Source: Serripes groenlandicus
Taxonomy: Eukaryota > Mollusca > Bivalvia > Cardiida > Cardiidae
DNA: 64,000 nt
Direction: 5' to 3'
NCBI GenBank assembly: GCA_031761405.1
Contig: JASEVX010000134.1
Location: forward strand, 372,001 to 436,000
The notes beneath the pieces are model-generated. The model saw only the letters and a list, made by a program, of their open reading frames with translations, did no database searches and was not told where the DNA came from. Shown one piece after another: positions 55,283-64,000 of the stretch. How positions within the stretch are numbered: the stretch's first letter is position 1; every line of letters begins with the position of its first letter. The position numbers and the translations under genes were made by a program.

Positions 55283-55940
55283 ATAAACTGCATTCTCATT
55301 TTTGTCTTAATGATTTGTTAGTCAAGTTCGAATATGGGTCATATTGGCTCAGAAACTAGATCCGTAGGCCAAATTGAAGGGAAATCTTGTTAACTCTCTG
55401 GGGGCTGCATTTTAAATTTGAGGATGTTGAAACTGTTTCAGAATGTTTGTCTTGATGATATGTAGGCCAAGTTCGAATATTGATCATGTCTGTTCAAAAA
55501 CTACGTCATTAGGCCAAATTAAAGGAAAATCTTGCCAACACTGTAGATGCCACAATTTTTAAAATTTGGTCAGAATGTTTATCTTTAGGCCAAGTTCGAG
55601 TATTGGTCATGCCGGGTTAAAAACTAGGTCACTACGCCAATTTGAAGGTAACTCTTGTTAAAACTATGTAGGCCGCATTGTTCTATTCAGCAGTTTGAAA
55701 CTTTGTCAGAATGTTTGTATTGATGATATCTGGTTCATGTCCAAATATGTCAAGGTTAAGAAAAATCGTATGAAGGAAAAGCTTGATTACTCTCTGGAGG
55801 TTGCATTCATTTGTCAGAATGATTGTCTTAATGGGTTTTGCATTGTTCAAACACTTTCTCCCAGTCTAGTTGATTTAACATTGCTATATTTCTCAATATA
55901 ATAAGGCAGAAGCCTAAACCTAAACCTGCTGTCAATCTCA
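55283..55940 (-). mobile_element. Tandem-repeat element, family A, reverse
   Basis: Reverse complement of family A units (CAAATTGAAGGGAAATCTTG, AAACTAGGTCACTACG, CAAGTTCGAATATGGGTCAT). The right end, TCAGGTGAGCGATAAAG, is the inverse of the usual 5' phrase TCGCTCACCTGA. About four units. The 3' hairpin is absent. Confidence 0.7.
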
Positions 55941-56439
55941 GGTGAGCGATAAAGTGCCAAAAAGGTTCTCATGTTTTCAAATTTACAGTTTCATAATAAT
56001 TACTTTTTTGAACTTCTTAAAAATAAATACATACACATAAGCTGCAATTGTTATTGTTCCTTTAAGTTTCACATGTTCACAGGCCGTCAGCACTTCAGTG
56101 CTTTGATAAATTAAACTGACCAAATACTCTTTAAATACTGATTTGTTGTATGAGCTGGTCATTCTATCCCACATATTATACATGCTCAATAGTCAGTATT
56201 TGAAGCATTACAATATAATCAACCATTCAATGATGAAGGTTAGAAAGTATAAATGTTCTTTTATCCCTAGAATATTCACCAGAATTAAATATAAAGTGGA
56301 CCAAGACAAATTGGAGTAACTTTTCTACATTTTTGGAGAAAAGTAAAACATTTTAATTGCTCTCGTCGTGATTTTCTTTTGCTTTTCCTGCAATGTTTCA
56401 ACAGTTGTCTGTACAAGTCAATGTGACTAGCGTCTATGA

Positions 56440-56565
56440 AGGTAGCCAGATGTCTGGGTAGAATGTTGTGTAGAGTACTGGTGCATTAAAGCCAGTAAAC
56501 AAACGGCAAGTTAAACTGGTCGCCGTGGTATGACTGTTGAAAACGACGTTATACTCCGAACAAAC
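56440..56565 (+). mobile_element. SINE remnant, 3' domain
   Basis: GCCGTGGTATGACTGTTGAA then AACGACGTTA is a diverged form of the conserved 3' block of the SINE at 24835. The tRNA head is gone. Confidence 0.5.
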
Positions 56566-56848
56566 TATGAATCGACAATGTGTTGCATGTGATATATTGA
56601 CATCCCGTATCAAAACATCACAATAGTTAATGTAAAAGCAGATCATTTTGCTACCTAAACAAAATGAACTTCTCCTGCATTATCACTGAATGTAACACAA
56701 TGTTATAACTGTTTATGTCTAGACAGGATTCATTGCAGCTCTTTTTGTTTTCAAGAAAAAATCTCTTGGGGTTTAACTCTAGCGTTTAATTACACCTGTT
56801 TCGATATCCTATTTAATTATTAAGGTTGATAATATATAAGTTAAATAA

Positions 56849-57857
56849 ACAAGAGGCCCATGAGGGCCTATGCTCTACTGGTATGGTTCTTTGGTCATTT
56901 TCAATCCAGAGCATGTATGTATGGTGAAGATCGGATAGTAAATGGAGGCTCTTTTGTGTTCACAAGCTGTATTATATCAATTTTTACAATTTCATGGACC
57001 ATAATCCAGTCTTGCATGGACGGATCTGGCTGATTTTCAAAAGGAACCAAGCTCTCATCAATATTTAACTACTATCTAAGTTTGGTGAAGATCAGATAGT
57101 AAATGGAGCCTCTATTGTGTTCACATGCTCAATTATAGCAATTTGGATAATTTCAAGGGCCATAATCCAGTCTTGCATGGGCGGATCTGGCTGGTTTACG
57201 AAAGGAACTGAGCTCTCATGGATATCTAACTACTGTATAAGTTTGGTTGAGATACAATCAAAAGTGAAGACTGTATCGTGTAAACAAGCTCTTTTATAGC
57301 AATTTTGACCACTTCAAGGGCCATAATCAAGTCATGCATGGGCAGATCTGGCTGGTTTTCGAAAGGAACCGGGCTCTCATAGATATCTAACTACTGTATA
57401 AGTTTGGTTGAGATATAATCAAAAGTAAAGACTGTATCGTGTTAACAAGCTCTTTTATAGCAATTTTGACCATTTCAAGGGCCATAATCCAGTCATACAT
57501 GGGCGGATCTGGCTGGTTTTCGAAAGGAACCGAGCTCTCATGGATATCTAACTACTGTATAAGTTTGGTTGAGATATAATCAAAAGTGAAGACTGTATCG
57601 TGTTAACAAGCTCTTTTATAGCAATTTTGACCATTTCAAGGGCCATAATCCAGTCATACATGGGCGGATCTGGCTGGTTTTCGAAAGGAACCGAGCTCTC
57701 ATGGATATCTAACTACTGTATAAGTTTAGTTGAGATACACTCAAAAGTGAAGACTGTATCGTGTTAACAAGAAATTGTTTACGGACGCACGGACGCACGC
57801 ACGACGGACAAATCGCCACGACATAAGCCCTTCTGGCCTTTGGCCAGTAGAGCTAAA
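56849..57857 (+). mobile_element. Tandem-repeat element, family F, full copy
   Basis: 5' end ACAAGAGGCCCATGAGGGCC forms a hairpin. The body is about five units of roughly 160 bp with TTTCAAGGGCCATAATCCAG, GGGCGGATCTGGCTGGTTTT and CTCTCATGGATATCTAACTA, the last two nearly identical (recent duplication). The tail has GGACGCACGGACGCACGCAC and GGACAAATCGCC; the 3' hairpin CTTCTGGCCTTTGGCCAGTA is followed by GAGCTAAAAA. Structurally the cleanest example of this plan. Confidence 0.85.
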
Positions 57858-57958
57858 AACCAAACACTGAAGATTTATGAAAATAACATTTTTATTACAC
57901 CAACATGCCGCCAAGGGCTTCAATAGGAAATAAACAATTTATTTACAGACAAACAAAC

Positions 57959-57960
<2 letters not shown>

Positions 57961-58031
<71 letters not shown>
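57961..58031. repeat. (GA)n microsatellite
   Basis: About 35 GA dinucleotides without interruption, next to the 21-bp minisatellite. Confidence 0.95.
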
Positions 58032-58036
<5 letters not shown>

Positions 58037-58440
58037 ATAACACGTCATATTGACAAGATAACATGACCCTTTGACAACACGTCACACTGACAAGATACCA
58101 TGACACGTTGACATAATAACATGATCGTTTGACATAATAACACGTCATATTGACATGATACCATGACACTTTGACATAATAACATGATCGTTTGACATGA
58201 TAACACGTCATCTTGACAAGATAACACGTCATCTTGACAAGATAACACGTCATCTTGACAAGATAACATGACACTTTGACATAATAACATGAGAGTTTGA
58301 CATAATAACACGTCATATTGACAAGATGACATGGCACTTTGACATAATGACATGAGCGTGTGACATAATAACATGTTCTATTGACATAATGACATGTTCT
58401 ATGGACAAGATAGCATGACACTTTGACAAAATAACATAAG
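58032..58440 (+). repeat. 21-bp minisatellite
   Basis: About 19 units of TTGACAAGATAACACGTCATC and close variants (TTGACATAATAACATGATCG and others). Because the period is seven codons, two frames on the minus strand stay open for over 100 codons with heptad peptides such as YLVKMTC. No splice, start or composition evidence for a gene. Confidence 0.9.
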
Positions 58441-58696
58441 ATATCTCAACATAAGACAGCTACGGCGTTCCATTTAACAAGCTTGACATCTTGTGTAGTT
58501 GTATTAGAGTAACCTTGAAGCAAAGTACCCTTATATCGGCTGTTATTTGTAGGGACGGGTAACCTGATATTATTTCTATAATCTGTTGTTCAGGCATTAA
58601 CTGACATAAGGCGTTATACGACTTATTACCTAAGGCAGTATGTAATCTGCACCAGAGGCGATCTTGGTGATGATTGTTATTTATACAAAATAATAC

Positions 58697-58732
58697 CAGG
58701 GTGAGTGTAATGAATAATACACTCACCCTGAT
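58697..58732. other. Perfect hairpin
   Basis: CAGGGTGAGTGTA pairs with TACACTCACCCTG around an 8-base loop. It could be the end of a small element. Confidence 0.6.
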
Positions 58733-58816
58733 AATACTAAGTGTGTGACTATATCATCTATAATTATATGGCATTTGGGGCATGAAGTCAAATATTTGCG
58801 AGAAAATAAGCGTCCA

Positions 58817-59220
58817 TCAGGATAACTCGTCGACCTAATGATTATATATAGTACTATATACTTAGTAAGGATAATTATCGATTATAGTAACTTTGAAGTT
58901 AAATATATATGTTAAAAACTTTAATTTAACAATAAGATGTTTGTTTATAATAAATACTTATAATTATATTGAAATTGATTCGTCATTTAATTACGTTATG
59001 TGTCTTTCGTGTGTTTTGTGGACGATTGTCGGCATACTTCTTAGTTTGTAGTCTGGGGTAAATTATTAAAGACATTTTTAATGGACAGTTGGCTTTAATC
59101 ATACATCATGTTAATTGCTCATTAAAAATACATGTAAAATAAAAATTGATGTTTGTATTGATGTCAAGGAGATCGAAGAAGATTGAGGTAATATCATCTT
59201 AAGTCGACGAGTTATCCTAA
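58817..59220. mobile_element. Possible short inverted-repeat element
   Basis: AGGATAACTCGTCGAC at about 58818-58834 is the exact inverse of GTCGACGAGTTATCCT at about 59203-59218; TAATG follows outward or inward on each side. The enclosed 370 bp are AT-rich and non-coding. Confidence 0.5.
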
Positions 59221-59824
59221 TGGTTAATCTATAGTACTAGAACGACGAGTTTGCAGTTCGACGAGTTCTCCCGAACTCGTTGTAAACAGGTGATATAGGC
59301 GTTTACATTTCTTTTGTAAAACTATAAAAGTTACGGGTATGGATGAAATTTACTTGCCCTACAATATCTTCTCGCGAGTAAGATTTATAATCCTATTGTG
59401 CAGTTTTCTTCTTCTTTGAAACAAAAAATCTGTCTAAAGATTATCATCATCAAATATTAAAGTGTACGTTAACGAGACATTGGACCGGCATTCAATGTTG
59501 AGAAACACAAATGGTCATAGGCTGTTGAAATGTCCGTCCAAATCAAAATAATAATAGTCACACAGTCATGAATGAAAATCCAGGGCTAGAAGGGACGCAA
59601 AAGGCATTATGATACTGGGTGACCGGCTTTGCCATATTATTCATATCGGGTCGATGTTTACCTTTCTAAAAATTATTTTTAACTACATCTGGGCTCTAGA
59701 TCTACCACAGTTCATATAGGCGTGATGCGAGGCACTCTTGAAAGGTTCAGGAAACCTACGACATATTATACGATCATAGTAGACCGCGGCGGTCATATTC
59801 CCTTCTCATCCCTCTGGTTCGTTG

Positions 59825-60300
59825 TTAGTCGCCGGGCAGAAGCCCACGACTTCTATTTTTAATAGCTTTTCGGAAATCACATGGGAGGGCGGCTTATTAT
59901 TAGAAAGAAACAAATCTAGATGATTTGAACATATTACAATTGTGGTTGTTTACGAACACTAATAAATGACACATCTAAAATGAAATAAATATTCCGATTT
60001 TTTAATGTTTGCAGTTTTTTTTATTTCACTCGCATTTAAGTTTTTTGTTTTATTTACGAAGACAAAAGTGGTCCCTTCAAGACGTGAACCAACACCCCCT
60101 AATGCATACTCTTATGTGTCATCATTGAGGTCAATTTCGGATTCTCCTTTTAATAGCAATTTTAACTTACTAAATGTTGTTTTCATGTTCAAAGAGATGT
60201 CTTGATTTGTGTAGAATTCATTTAATAATGTTAATCCATGAATATCTAAAGTAGGAACTGTTTCTAAGCTAAATATAGACCCTATTCTGTTGTGTAGTTT
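59825..60300 (+). mobile_element. Dispersed hairpin-ended repeat, copy 2
   Basis: Second copy of 32485-32945: TTAGTCGCCGGGCAGAAGCC start, ATGACACATCTAAAATGAAA and the segment TTCAAAGAGATGTCTTGATT are shared. The two copies diverge in the middle, and the 3' hairpin of copy 1 is absent here. Confidence 0.65.
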
Positions 60301-60375
60301 CGTGACCTTTAACATCGATTTTCGCGCATGCGCATTTCGATATGAAAAAGCGAGTGATATTATTTTATTTTAGAC

Positions 60376-60883
60376 AAGTACAAGACGAATGTTTGACGCA
60401 AAGCGTCAAAGAGAAGCCGCAATATTTCGTTGTACATGTAGAAATAAGAAAAAACGAACATTTTTAAATCCACAAACAATAGAACAATTTAAACTGTAGA
60501 TGGTAATGCTGATATATTTCTCCTTTTGAAGACTTTTGTTTTCTTCAAATTACCTCCCTTTAAAGCAATACCAGGATATTTACCTTGTGATTCGAATAAG
60601 ATTGACAAACATTGAAATTATATGAATGAATACTATTATTTAAATAAGTAACAACAGCAAAATTAAATTTAAGCCAAGATAAATGTGTACACATTTCGTT
60701 AATTTTTTATAGATACCCTAATGTATAGGTATGAATATAAAATTTATATGCAAATGTTTTCATTTCAACGTTCCTAATGTTTGAATAGACTAAGGAAAGT
60801 CAAGAATACATAAATAAATCAATGCAGTCTTTTCCGGCGACATTGATGCCTTGCATCAACTTTCTCTTGTATTCCATAGTGAT
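60376..60883. mobile_element. Element with hairpin-bearing inverted termini
   Basis: Left end TACAAGACGAATGTTTGACG with a TTGACGC/GCGTCAA hairpin; right end, read inversely, TACAAGAGAAAGTTGATGCA with TTGATGC/GCATCAA. Each terminus is both inverted with respect to the other and self-folding. No ORF. Confidence 0.55.
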
Positions 60884-62460
60884 TGAACTAAGAACAATGC
60901 ATAAACCCGTACTTCACCTGAACTGAACTGTTCTTACACGTAGCATATCGATTCAGTTGTTTTCTACGTATAAGTACAGTTTAGAACGGTGTCACTAAAC
61001 AGAGTATGGTAGAGTCTGGTCGTCAAATATCCCATTATATCACTGTTTTGTTGTGTTTTTGTGTTGAAATGAATGAAATAACGTGTTGTTGTATCATATA
61101 AATATAAATAAAAATGGTATTTGCCTATTTCAGTTCATTTTCGAGTGAATATAGAAATATTATATGCGTGAACACGGACACTGGTAGAGTCTGGTCATTA
61201 TTAAGCAATAAATACAAAGTTTTATACGATTTTTAAGTTATAAAAAGTTTAATTTGATTTACATGTGTCATATTATATATTTATTTCTTATATTATTTTA
61301 GCTGATAATCAGGAAAATAGTGGAAGATTGAGGATTTTTAACGATAACATTGTGTTTCGTAAATCAAAATGGCTGACGTGAAATTAATGTTTATAATGCG
61401 GCAATATCGCACATCCTGAACGAGTAATACACTGAATTTTCTCTTTATTATGCGTCAACTAATTGATTTGGTGTGATCAAAGACCTAATAACACAAAGAT
61501 ATGCATCGATCCCAAATCTCGCTAAGCAACGTGACAGAAAAACAGGTGCGTGAGATTTGAGCGAGATATCGCAGAGACGCTTTAAATATTTTAATCTCGC
61601 TGTGATGGTTAACAGGCGCTTTATAAAACATCACTTGTTAAATAAGCGATCAACTCGAGAAGAAAGAAATTATAGAAATGTGGTTGAAAACCAAATACCT
61701 AGTTATAATTGTACTATTAAGACTTTGTTGAAAATTATTAATAATTTATATGAACAATAAAAATTATTTAACTTATATATAATAGTTTATTTTAATTACA
61801 TTTCGACTTCGAGAAATTCAAAATTACATTGTAACTTGTATCGGCAGAGGACAAAGACCTATATCTTTGGCAAAGACTAATGATATCTGACACTATTATT
61901 TGATAATTCACGTCATCTAAGTAAAATAAGCTTTGCCCGGACTATTTGCGATCCAAATTTAAATGACTATTTATACTTCGTTCATAGAGTTTCACTCGAT
62001 ATTCTTTCGTTTTCAATTCACTTAATTGGTCATGTATTTTCGTTAATTACATAAATCAGGACTATAAGATGAAACATAATCTAGATTTCTGGCTGTAAAT
62101 ACAAGGGGCTGTCCATCAATTTAAGAAATATTTGTGGAACGCTTTTGTATTTGTTGAATTTAAGAATTTCCCCATAGTGTATATGCATGTTCCTAGGTGA
62201 AATCAGTTTGTCTGTCCGGCTTTCATTAAATCTTTTCGAATCAATCCCCTAGATAAAAGAAATAAAAAATATGAGACCATTCATAACTATGTTGTTTGTC
62301 TCTGATTCGTTATAACACCTCCATGTAATTTACCAGCAACTGTATATAACATCAAAGTACATAATAACAATACTTCTATGTATTTTTGTCTTTAATAGCA
62401 CTTTGGAAACTTATTATTTTAATAAACGGATCAATTCAATGGATATTAAATGTACTTAAA
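60884..62460. other. AT-rich stretch, nothing recognised
   Basis: Contains an open frame of 67 codons at 61557-61760, Arg/Lys/Asn-rich, with no recognised motif or splice support. No repeat family identified. Confidence 0.35.
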
Positions 62461-62469
62461 TGGCCCGGC

Positions 62470-62580
62470 AGTACATGGTTAAGTACCCAGGTAACAGTGG
62501 TATAGTTCAAGTTCAAGTTCAGTATAACTGAAAAATTGTTGAAAGCGGTGTGAAATACCAAATAATTAATCAATGGTAAT
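62470..62580 (+). mobile_element. SINE remnant, 3' domain
   Basis: GTATAACTGAAAAATTGTTG then AAAGCGGTGTGAAATACC, a diverged form of the SINE 3' block, followed by AATAATTAATCAATG. Confidence 0.55.
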
Positions 62581-62845
62581 CATTGATCAATACATGTGCA
62601 TAGGTGATATGATATCAGGAGACATCCAACAAAACAAATTTAAAGTAGTCAATTTTTTAATTACAAACATTTAATCTAATTACAAAGATGCAGACAAACA
62701 CATATGTATGGTATGAACGTTGTAAATACAACTGTATAATCATATTATGCACTTAAATAAATGAAAATAATTTCTAGATGAATGAAGTCACTAATTTTCC
62801 TACAATTTCCCCCTTTCTCACAATGTATTTAAAAAGGCTGTTTCA

Positions 62846-63080
62846 GTTACCCTTTCCCACATACAGACACTTTCTAACACCTCTGTAGCAGACTTACTTT
62901 GATAAAAATTTGGCAAAAGGATAAATTGCTTATAATTAGCAAATTCTCGCCTGTTGTCACATTGTTTCAATTTTATTCAATAATTGTTCTTTCAGTTGTA
63001 AAGAGTTTTCATAGTTTGGAGTAAAGGTTTTCAAAGTCATCTCCATTTGATCTGTTTCATTACACCCAAAGTGGAACAAT
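62846..63080. mobile_element. piggyBac-like MITE
   Basis: GTTACCCTTTCCCACATACA left, CTGTAGCAGACTTAC, AAATTGCTTATAATTAGC palindrome. The right terminus is mutated. Confidence 0.6.
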
Positions 63081-63745
63081 TCTGGCCATTTCTTTACAGT
63101 CCTTCCTTTTGTTAAATGCCTGACATACAAGTTATGGTCTTTGCCTGATTTCTTTATACTATCATTTAAATGATTACATTTAGAACAAACATTAATCTAT
63201 GTGTTACTGCTATACATTTTGTTCATAATTGAATGAAGAGAATAACAATATATTTTATTATTAATACACAGAACAAAAACTACTAAAATGTGTAAATTTC
63301 CCATTTCCACTTTCACTACTATGAAAGGAATAAAGGACTGAGAAAAGGGGTAAAGCCAGTTATAAAACAAAACAGTTGGTTTATCTCCAAGTAAACACGA
63401 CAGTATGACACGGAGGTTTGTAAACATTGTGCTTATTGGGGATTAACACTAGCAGGCCACTGATTGACCATATGTAATTTGACATCAAAGGCTTTCAAAC
63501 GAAATTGCAACATCATAATTGCACTGTTTTAATGGCAAACAGAACTATTTTTAATACATAACCCTTTGTCTCATTGCTAAATAAAACAATTATATCCAAA
63601 AGATGAAAAGTTTACCATATAAAGGTAAATCTCTTTTCAAACAATGCATCGTTTATTAAGTGTGATATTAAACAACACGAAACAAAAATCATCAATTATA
63701 AATAAGATTTGATAATGGTATTTATGTAAAATATATTTAACATTG

Positions 63746-63960
63746 TTAATCCTTTCCCACATATAGACTCTTTCTAAAAACTTTGCGGTAGTTGACGTTA
63801 GAAAACATTGTCGCAAAAGAAGAAATTGCTCAAGGGAACCAATTCCCTCTTTTGTCACAACCTTTTCAACTCTATTGATTGATTATACTTCAATTATATA
63901 CATTCTAGATGTTTTCAAAGTTGTCTGCTGTGTTTTTTATGTATGTGGGATACGTGTAAA
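63746..63960. mobile_element. piggyBac-like MITE
   Basis: TTAATCCTTTCCCACATATA left, AAGAAATTGCTC palindrome, right GTATGTGGGATACGTGTAAA. Confidence 0.65.
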
Positions 63961-64000
63961 TCCTTCCCACATACAACACATATGCAGCTGAAAAAAATTG
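63961..64000. mobile_element. piggyBac-like MITE, cut by window end
   Basis: CCTTCCCACATACAACACAT then GCAGCTG, the left arm of another copy. Confidence 0.5.

Noticed and set aside
57939..58421. 160-codon minus-strand ORF with heptad repeats
   Set aside because: Produced by a 21-bp minisatellite and a (GA)n tract; a second frame is equally open.
1..64000. Stop-codon reassignment to explain the TAA codons
   Set aside because: Other exons use ordinary stops and molluscan nuclear genes use the standard code; mutation or sequence error is simpler.

Overview
This window looks like nuclear DNA of a bivalve mollusc, probably a clam-like species. That is inference from three things: short exons bounded by GT/AG in long AT-rich introns, a very high load of small non-autonomous mobile elements, and element families with GGCC-type 5' hairpins and internal repeats of about 160 bp that I associate with bivalve genomes. 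Nothing prokaryotic or organellar is visible. The sequence is mostly repeats. Nearly all open frames of 60-180 codons are accidental frames inside repeats, so the real coding content had to be assembled from short exons.

Minus strand, about 6.1-25.4 kb: two sets of exons run leftward. The first (25352 to 17955) encodes a basic N-terminal module, an Ala/Lys-rich segment, a coiled coil, a knuckle-like Cys/His segment and a Gln/Pro/Thr-rich segment. It carries frameshifts and in-frame TAA codons. The second (14204 to 6137) is the C-terminal half of the armadillo-repeat gene ARMC3: armadillo repeats, the conserved stretch after them, and the start of the Ser/Lys-rich linker. The last exon of the first set and the first exon of the second are phase-compatible. 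The two could be one chimeric transcript or two adjacent genes, one of them missing its 5' half.

Plus strand, about 28.4-39.1 kb: phase-compatible exons at 29752-30914 belong to a gene I do not recognise. Weaker candidate exons lie at 28452, 36423 and 38242, and an intronless 147-codon ORF lies at 38646-39089.

Mobile DNA. (1) About 35 full or partial copies of a palindromic MITE with TTAA targets and CCCTTTCCC termini, piggyBac-like. (2) Several families sharing one plan: a 5' hairpin after ACAAGA, tandem internal repeats of 135-170 bp, a GACGGACG-type box ending GGACAAAA, and a 3' hairpin followed by TAAAA or similar (1-417, 551-2754, 2755-3869, 4860-5622, 6720-8040, 15240-15503, 16033-17950, 21138-22239, 23560-24612, 56849-57857 and others). 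(3) tRNA-derived SINEs. (4) A decayed APE/RT LINE at 47.8-53.6 kb bracketed by 80-bp direct repeats. (5) Large foldback or satellite structures: a GAGCT array with an 11-bp period (14.86-15.08 kb), a 28-bp minisatellite split by a SINE (25.9-27.4 kb), a 1.13-kb GATATC foldback with 45-bp terminal inverted repeats and a 4-bp target duplication (39.87-41.00 kb), a TCGAGATATCGA foldback (44.44-45.12 kb), a 104-bp satellite with higher-order structure (45.12-46.80 kb), and a 21-bp minisatellite (58.03-58.44 kb).

Stretches where I see no gene or named repeat: 418-550, 3952-4210, 8519-9090, 27372-28451, 33123-33620, 33849-34260, 34465-35437, 35664-36422, 42652-44160, 46961-47364, 53554-55190, 60884-62460 and 63081-63745. 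They are AT-rich and probably intronic or intergenic.
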